This document shows positions 57,584-64,000 of a stretch of DNA of 64,000 nt, one piece after another. Source of the DNA: Chaenocephalus aceratus. Taxonomy: Eukaryota > Chordata > Actinopteri > Perciformes > Channichthyidae. The notes below the pieces were generated by a model. It did not search any database and was not told where the DNA came from. It saw nothing but the letters and a program-made list of their open reading frames with translations. Both the position numbers and the translations under genes were made by a program. The first letter of the stretch is position 1, and each line of letters opens with the position of its first letter. Location of the stretch: the NCBI GenBank assembly GCA_023974075.1, contig CM043801.1, positions 33,475,699 to 33,539,698 on the forward strand, written 5' to 3'.

Positions 57584-59882
57584 TTATTTGTTCTCGTTGA
57601 GTTTCTCCATGAGATGAACCGTGATGACAGCAGACACCATGATGCTCAGACCCACAGAGAACACACACGTCTTCACCAGGCACACAGATAACCCCTCTGG
57701 ATCTGAAACACAACAGAGAGAGTTTCATATCAGAACCGACACAGAGATCCAGACGGAGACGCACAACTGAGTGGAAGCAGCAAATCAGTGATTACTACTT
57801 TATTTGGATAGCAGTTTGACTACTTTACAGTTTGCAAGTACTTTGAGTCCATTGTGAAATACTTGTAAAAATACTTGCATTACAAAGTGCAGTTGAGTTT
57901 TACAGACTGTCGATATGCATCATGCAATGTCAAACAGCATGGTGGCGGTTTAATGTTGAATTAATGTTTATTCTGTTCTTCAAATATGCAGATATTTTTG
58001 TACTCATACACATATTAAAGTTAACTGGTTTATATAAAGGTTCTATTATGAGACAAACACACCACACAATTCATTTTTTTATTCAAAGTTTCTTCAAATT
58101 CAATTGTTGTAGTTTTAAGTTCACATTAACACCTGCAGAGCGGGTTATTCATTTACAAAGAAGTTTCGTTTAACTTAAATTCCAAACGGTGTGTTATTAT
58201 CAGGAAGTAGTTTCCCTGTTAGTCTTACCAACATGCTGGTGGCAGACATCTTTGATTCTTTTGGTGGTGTTGGTCCAGCTGACATGGTTGCTATGGTTAC
58301 AGATGATCGAGCCACTTGATTGGTGGACCTGGAGAAAAGTATCAGGGATCCCCTCTGACCGCTCTCCTCCCTCCTGACTGCAGGTTCTGGTTTCACATGA
58401 GAAAGTGCTGTTGATGTGAGAGTCCTGTGAGCTGCAGGTCGCAGTGAAGCTACAGGAGGGAGAGCTTTCAGAGACAGAGCTCACTGTGAGGAGAGGGAGA
58501 GACGCTCGATCTGAGGAGGGAAGGAGCAGGGGAAGAGTTTCAGAAACAAGACCACAGAAACTCTATCAGTGTTTCAGAGGTTAACAAACCTACCTTGAAC
58601 TTTGAAGTTGTATTCTGTTAGTACTTCTGTTGAACCTTTTGTCACCTCAGCAGAATAAACTCCACTGTCTGCCTCTTGGAGATTCTTCAATTTCACAGAG
58701 TAATTGTTCCCAGGAAACTCAATTCTCCTGGTATAATCATCAAACACTTTTTTTTTATCAGAACTAAATGTTACTAAATAACCTTTTAGGTTATTTTTAT
58801 TAAATTTCCAAGAAAGATATTCTAATTCCCCAAGAACAACAGCTTTGGTAACATTCAGATCCACATCCTCTCCCTTCAGCACAAACACAGGAGTCCCAGC
58901 ACTGATCCCTGTAAAACAGAAGACACATCATGTAGTAAATATCACATATATATGGTTTACAATTCTGAATGTTACTCCAATTCTGTACTTTATTTCTGAC
59001 ATTCTGATCATCAGCTAAACATCATCATCTTATTATGAACATAATTCATGATAACCCAGTGACCACCAAAGGGCAACATGCATGTATGTTCAGCTTTTGT
59101 CTCTCCTGCTAATTAGTATGATGAGTAACTTTAGCTGAAAGTGAACAGACGTGAAATACAAATGACTTACAATTACCATTACCTTTAATACAGCTAGGAC
59201 TCCTCCTCACAGACATTTCAGAAACAATTCTGGTGAAACGAAACCTAATGATGCATTGTTCCTATACTCCCCCCCCTACCATCATCCACACTGTTGCTCA
59301 CCAACTTTGATCCTTTCCTCACATACTAAAGTAGCTTTGTGCAAGAACTCTCACATTGTTCCTCATTGATTGTGGAATTTGTTGTCTTGAACAAAAATGT
59401 CAAGTTAATGTTATATTTTAAAACAGCTCAGAAGATGTCAGTATGCAACACCATTATACTTGGTTCAATTATACCTTTTTTATTTTGAATAAAGATGTCT
59501 GCCAATATTTTCTTCTCTAAACTTCTTATTCAATATTTGTATTCACATGTTTGGCTTCTAATGCTCAGAGTTCATATCCAGGATTTAGTTTTCTGCATTT
59601 TCCCACTAAAACAAAGGTTTCTCTTTTGGATAGGAAGATACATTCCTGATGGCAGCAGGAAGGTTTCAGTTGCTATACTCCACTTCAGCTGACTTGACGA
59701 AACTCCTCTTGGACCACAGTGATGCCACGTTTTTAAACTCTTAAAAAGTCAAACTGTTTACTGTTTTAAGCAGGACTCAATCACTGTAATTAGATGATGT
59801 TAAAACATTGAATTAGACGTGTTTGTATCCTACCTTTTGCCTCAGTGCAGACCAGCAGCCCCAGAATCACGAAGATGAACAT
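57584..59882 (-). CDS. R5: short-tailed CD2/SLAM-like receptor, intact
   Basis: Four exons on the minus strand: 59882-59834, 58908-58594, 58510-58229, 57702-57584; 765 bp, 254 residues, open throughout with GT-AG junctions. Signal peptide about 1-16 (MFIFVILGLLVCTEAK); V-like Ig about 17-121, without canonical cysteines, with NVT and NYS glycosylation sites; C2-like Ig about 122-215, cysteine-rich; membrane segment about 220-246 (GLSVCLVKTCVFSVGLSIM) containing lysine 226; tail HLMEKLNENK. There is no tyrosine motif. The start is the first ATG in frame; unlike R1 there is no ATG farther upstream. The ectodomain closely resembles that of R2, whose tail carries ITIM-like motifs. Inferred role: the activating, adaptor-coupled or decoy member of a paired receptor set. 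The lysine could pair with an acidic adaptor if it lies inside the membrane. Confidence 0.9.
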
Positions 59883-60460
59883 GACAGTCTCCGTCCGGTT
59901 GCCCTGCCTGAACACACAATGCCACAGGCTACAGTGTGTGTCCTGTTTAGCTCTAACAACACATCACCAAGTCTTCTTCCTGTACAAACCACATAACCTT
60001 TTGCATGACGTGGAGATACTAACTTCTCTTTCTCAAAGTTCCTCTCTTATCTCTGTTTTGGGATCTTTTGATAAAGACCTTTTTTAATTCAAACGTTTGT
60101 CAAGAAAGCAGATTTTAATGTGAAAGTGAATTACAGGATGATGAACAAGGCACTTTTCATTTCAGTGGGTGTATGTTGCACCAGATGAAGCAAAAGATGG
60201 AAAAGAAAACATTATTAACTCTTCTAGCTGGCGTCCTGCACAAACAACCATAACCACTTCCTTTCTCAGAGCTCACCTCTCGCACCTCAACGTGTTTATA
60301 ATCTGTTTCACAGAAAGAGGAACGTGCAAAGATATCTTCACACAGCACACATTCTGCACTGACAACATGTACAAATATGTAACCATAAAAAGGAAGGCCT
60401 GTCTTCTGTTGCTTACGCAGGCCACGGCTTGGGTTGTTGGTTTTTCATAAACTAGTAACA
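59883..60460 (-). promoter_or_regulatory. R5 upstream region
   Basis: The part at 59930-60035 matches the upstream regions of R1 and R3 (GCTCTAAC, ACCTTTTGCATGACGTGGAG), without the MITE insertions seen at R1. The part 60240-60450 matches 21890-22160. Promoter activity is inferred. Confidence 0.45.
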
Positions 60461-63155
60461 TGGTAATATCTCTGAATATGTGCTTGATGTGATCCTGTAA
60501 GTTACCATGGAGAACTTTGGTTAAAAGTGTTCTGCTCTTTTCTCATCAAGCATCCCATGATCAGTGTCCTCACCTCGCTCTGAATTAGTACTTCAAGTTG
60601 ATAAAGGAGCAAAAAACAAGATAAAAGAGGCAATTTCGTTCCACTTTTAATTTGTGTGTGGTCCCATCGTGTTTATAATGCAAACTAGTGCATGTCACAA
60701 TTACATCCCAGAAACGAAGAACAATGCGTTCTGGCCGACTCGTCTGGGCTTCTGTCAAAATGAAGGTCAAACTCAAACTTTGTCCAATTACCACTGACCT
60801 TCCTGCGAGCCTCATTACTCACACTAATGGGGCTTTCATTGAGGGTGAAACTGTTCTGAGGTACCAGGGACTGAATCCGAGGAATGAGAGATATTCACAT
60901 TCTCCTCGAATAAAGAATAAGTAACGGAAACTGTAATGTGCTACTCTTTCACTGACACTGCGTCAGGGGTTTTGAATTGATGGACATCTTGAATGAGAAC
61001 AATGTTTACGAGCTGAAACAAAATGGAGAACTATAAAGATACTGTGATGGAAAAGTCTGAGAGGAATAGTTTCAAGTCAAGAGATTTTCTTTGAATGTTA
61101 AGGGGCCTTATTCTGCTCATGTTCAGGTTCATATCAGTAGTGTCTCTCCTGGGACATGTCTCCTTGCTCTAATGTTCACAAAGCTCTTTATTTGTCTCAC
61201 ACTGCCTGTGCTGCAGCACCTCTTTTCACCCTCTGTCTGAAACCAGAGCCCAGTCTGCTCTGATTGGTTAGCTGGACGGCTCTGTTGTGATTGGTCAACC
61301 GCTTAGAGATGTCCCGCCCCTTTGCCTTTCATGTAATGTGTGGGAGAGCTAGACGGCAGAAGCCCACACGTTACAACATGTTCTTAAAGTAAACAAGGAA
61401 GTCCAATGGAGGCATTTCCAGCCGGGGCGGATCGTGCCGGAAAGAGGAACTTTGAGATTTTAGACTTTGCAGACCGATATAAGGGAAACTCCATTAAATG
61501 AAAATAGATCCCTTTAAATAAATGGATTGCTCGCAGCAAGAGTCTGAAAAGGCAGACTGAGTAGCGCTGTGTATTGTGTTCTTTTTGTGGTTGATTGCAA
61601 CAAAAAACAGAACCGTTGGAGACCAGATGCAGACAGCAACTTATGTGGTCAGTGTTTTAACATCCCACCCCTCTTACGAGAACCCGTGTTAAAACACCTC
61701 CAAATATCAATGAGATTATTGACCTGAAAGGGACATTTCATCATCTTGAGTTCAGTGGTGAGCACTTCTCCATCCTGTACGGAGACCCGTGCCCGAGTTA
61801 TAATAAAACATTCCAATGTAATACTGAGCAATTATTTCTCTTGTGGACATTATGCACTTGTTTAGCAACAATTAAAAATTAAAATGCTCTCGCAGTATAA
61901 TCAGAGGCGTCCCTCTTCTATTAGGAGATGGATTATTTATATCATGGCGTTAAGAACCCAGGCCGGTCAGTAACTGTCGGCTGATCATTCTGCCTCTGTG
62001 TTGATGCTGCTGAAGCCTCTTCTTTCACAAAGGATCAAGTGAAGATGCATCTAATGAGGCTTTATCCACCGGCATGTCTGTGAAGCTTGAGTTTGAGGAG
62101 TCCGGCTATAACACTTGTCCTCCAACACAAGCATGCAGTGTTTCCTTATCTATGAAAGCACTCCGTTATAAAGCGTCTGTTAATAAGGAAGAACAGCAGA
62201 TGTAGACACGCAGCCAATTGGTGCAATGAATGCAGACATTGGGTATCCTGCTGGAGGACGCCATGCTGGCATCACGACCCGGAGAGAAGCCAAGAAAGAT
62301 GCTTCTCAGTGTGCTTGGTGGCTGTGGATTGCGGATTGGGAAAGATTGTGTCTACTTGTATGTCATTAAAATGCAGACGATGCATCAGAGACAAATCTGT
62401 CATTGTTTTTTCAACAGATTTGGTTTCTTCCTGACAGAAAAGAGATTCATGCTGGGGTTCTCAGCAAATACATCTCTTCACGCTGCAAACATTGTCAGAT
62501 GTTGCGACACACACGATACAATTATATAAAATACACCCTCGCATTTTCATGCTGTCAGAAGCATACGATAAACTACTTCCAAATGTTTTTTTATATAAAA
62601 TACAACAGATAACATATAAAGAAATAGGACTAGCTGCACACAGTTTGGATTAAATAAACACAATGTATACCACATTAAACAGCTGTTGTTGGGTTAGTCT
62701 GATAAAGGTTTTAAGAAATATGTGATGTAAATGTTACTTAATGCGTATACAGTGTATACAGTATATGTACTGTGTCGGTGTTACGGCCTGGCTCATTGGC
62801 TGCAACAAAGATGGGAGACCAGACAAGTTAAGTGTAACAAAAGCGTATTTATTTACAATACCACAAAAACTAAAGGTCTTCAAAGAAACCTAATAAAGTG
62901 GAAGTCAGTCGTCAGTAATGATTGCGTGTATGGGTGTGTGAAAATGTGCAGAAACAAAGACGCGGCCGTGTCCAACAGAAGAGTGAGAGGGCAGTATGGG
63001 TTGGTGTTGGCCTTTCTGTCGACGGCCCAGGTGTGGCTCATCAGGCTGATCACCTGAAGCACGAACAAGAGCCAGCAAGCAGAACACAGGCATAGACCTA
63101 GTGGAGGGGAGGGGGGGTCGTAACACCCCCCCTCCCCTCTTAAAAAAGGGGTTCC
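60461..63155. other. Unassigned intergenic sequence
   Basis: No gene or RNA was recognised over this long stretch. The 62770-63200 part (CCTGGCTCATTGGCTGCAAC to the C- and G-runs near 63100-63140) has the look of a retroelement end but was not classified. Confidence 0.3.
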
Positions 63156-63234
63156 CCCTAGGAACACCATCCAAAGTAGCAACCAACACAGAATAATATT
63201 TAATATATATAATATATATATTATATATATATTT
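63156..63234. repeat. Dispersed repeat piece and TA-rich run
   Basis: CCTAGGAACACCATCCAAAG and following bases match 27070-27115. A TATATA tract follows at 63197-63235. Confidence 0.6.
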
Positions 63235-63964
63235 TTTTATCAAGCTCCACATTTGTGGAATCAGCTTCCAGTTTGTGTTCGGGCGGCAGACTCCCTATCC
63301 GTTTTTAAGAGTGCGCTTAAGACCTTCCTTTTTGATAAAGCTTATAGTTAGGGCTGATTAGATTCAGCCCCTAGTTTTGCTGATATAGGCTTAGTTTGTC
63401 GGGGGACATCTTACTTCTTCCTTCTCTCTGTCTGTACCTCTGTACTCTCATGTTCCGATTAACCCAGCTTCCCCAAAGTTCTTTCTTTTTGGTGTCTATA
63501 TACGCCGGGATCCGGAGTCATGGATGATCCTGCGGTCCTGTGTCCTGGATCGCGAGCCCTGGATCGCGAGCCGTGGCTGTGGTCCTGGATCATCGGTCCT
63601 GGATGGATATCCTCGTGGATTCATCTTCCTATTATACACACATGCATTTCCAAACATTTGGACTACCTATGTTGCAAATGTATTATCTTTTCAATTTACA
63701 CACGGCATCCATTGCACGTCTGTCCGTCCTGGGAGAGGGATCCCTCCTCTGTTGCTCTCCCTGAGGTTTCTCCATGTTCCCTTTAAACTGTGGGTTTTCT
63801 CCGGAGGTTTTTCCTTGTACGATGTGAGGGTCTAAGGACAGAGGGTCTAAGGACAGAGGGTCTAAGGACAGAGGGTGTCGTATTGTCATACTGATATTCT
63901 GTACACACTGTGAAGTCCACTGAGACAAATGTAACATGTGTGATATTGGGCTATATAAATAAAC

Positions 63965-64000
<36 letters not shown>
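63235..64000 (+). mobile_element. LINE 3' end with (TTGA)n tail, runs off the window
   Basis: The plus strand begins with a LINE C-terminus (LWNQLPVCVRAADSL, then FKSALKTFLFDKAYS and a stop near 63350), followed by a long 3' UTR with three 15-bp GGGTCTAAGGACAGA units (63828-63875) and a tail of ATTG repeats from about 63963 to the window edge. The 3' part is shared with 44000-44155. Confidence 0.82.

Noticed and set aside
1..64000. CRISPR arrays, operons, tRNA and rRNA genes
   Set aside because: The genes have spliceosomal introns and the repeats are eukaryotic mobile elements; no regularly spaced array and no tRNA-like or rRNA-like segment was recognised.

Overview
This window looks like nuclear DNA of a ray-finned, probably percomorph (spiny-rayed) fish. 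The evidence is intron-containing vertebrate genes, a fish-style type I keratin, CD2/SLAM-like immune receptors of teleost type, L2-like LINE fragments ending in ATGTA-type tails, DIRS-like, hAT-like and PIF/Harbinger-like elements, and a GT microsatellite. No bacterial or plasmid features are seen. Every gene call was read by eye from splice sites, reading frames and internal paralogue comparison; no database search was possible.

The main content is a family of five CD2/SLAM-like immunoglobulin receptor genes or relics, called R1 to R5 here. R1 (minus, 5.75-12.03 kb) and R2 (plus, 14.50-19.56 kb) stand head to head. R3 (minus, 43.5-45.6 kb, a relic) and R4 (plus, 46.40-51.50 kb, intact) form a second, duplicated head-to-head pair. 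R5 (minus, 57.58-59.88 kb, intact) follows alone. Minus-strand members have four coding exons and a very short cytoplasmic tail. Plus-strand members have six coding exons and a long tail with ITIM-like tyrosine motifs. The ectodomains of both types are very alike, the layout of a paired-receptor system. R4 and R5 are open throughout. R2 is open except for one base missing from an A-run. R1 has two frame breaks and a double transposon insertion just upstream of its start codon. R3 is mostly deleted. A junction of flank sequences at 21.9-22.8 kb suggests a further lost R5-like copy.

Between the two pairs lie a minus-strand type I keratin gene (29.8-35.2 kb), whose seven exons have canonical lengths except for one frame break in exon 6, and a minus-strand GPR160-like receptor (41.3-42.15 kb) with about four frame breaks. 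Several of these breaks fall in or near homopolymers, so sequencing or assembly indels compete with true pseudogenisation.

Most of the rest is transposable elements, many with target-site duplications visible in the sequence: hAT-like elements (1.7-3.85, 17.9-18.3 and 54.3-55.5 kb), twin Harbinger-like MITEs (12.06-13.35 kb), a 2.8-kb element with very long inverted repeats in keratin intron 1 (31.9-34.7 kb), a solo LTR (23.2-23.7 kb), a DIRS-like 5' fragment (about 29.0-29.7 kb), an LTR-element remnant near 40 kb, and LINE fragments at 7.1, 15.2, 21.3, 24.2, 28.8, 37.5, 43.6, 56.6 and 63.2 kb. Stretches where nothing was recognised are listed as such.
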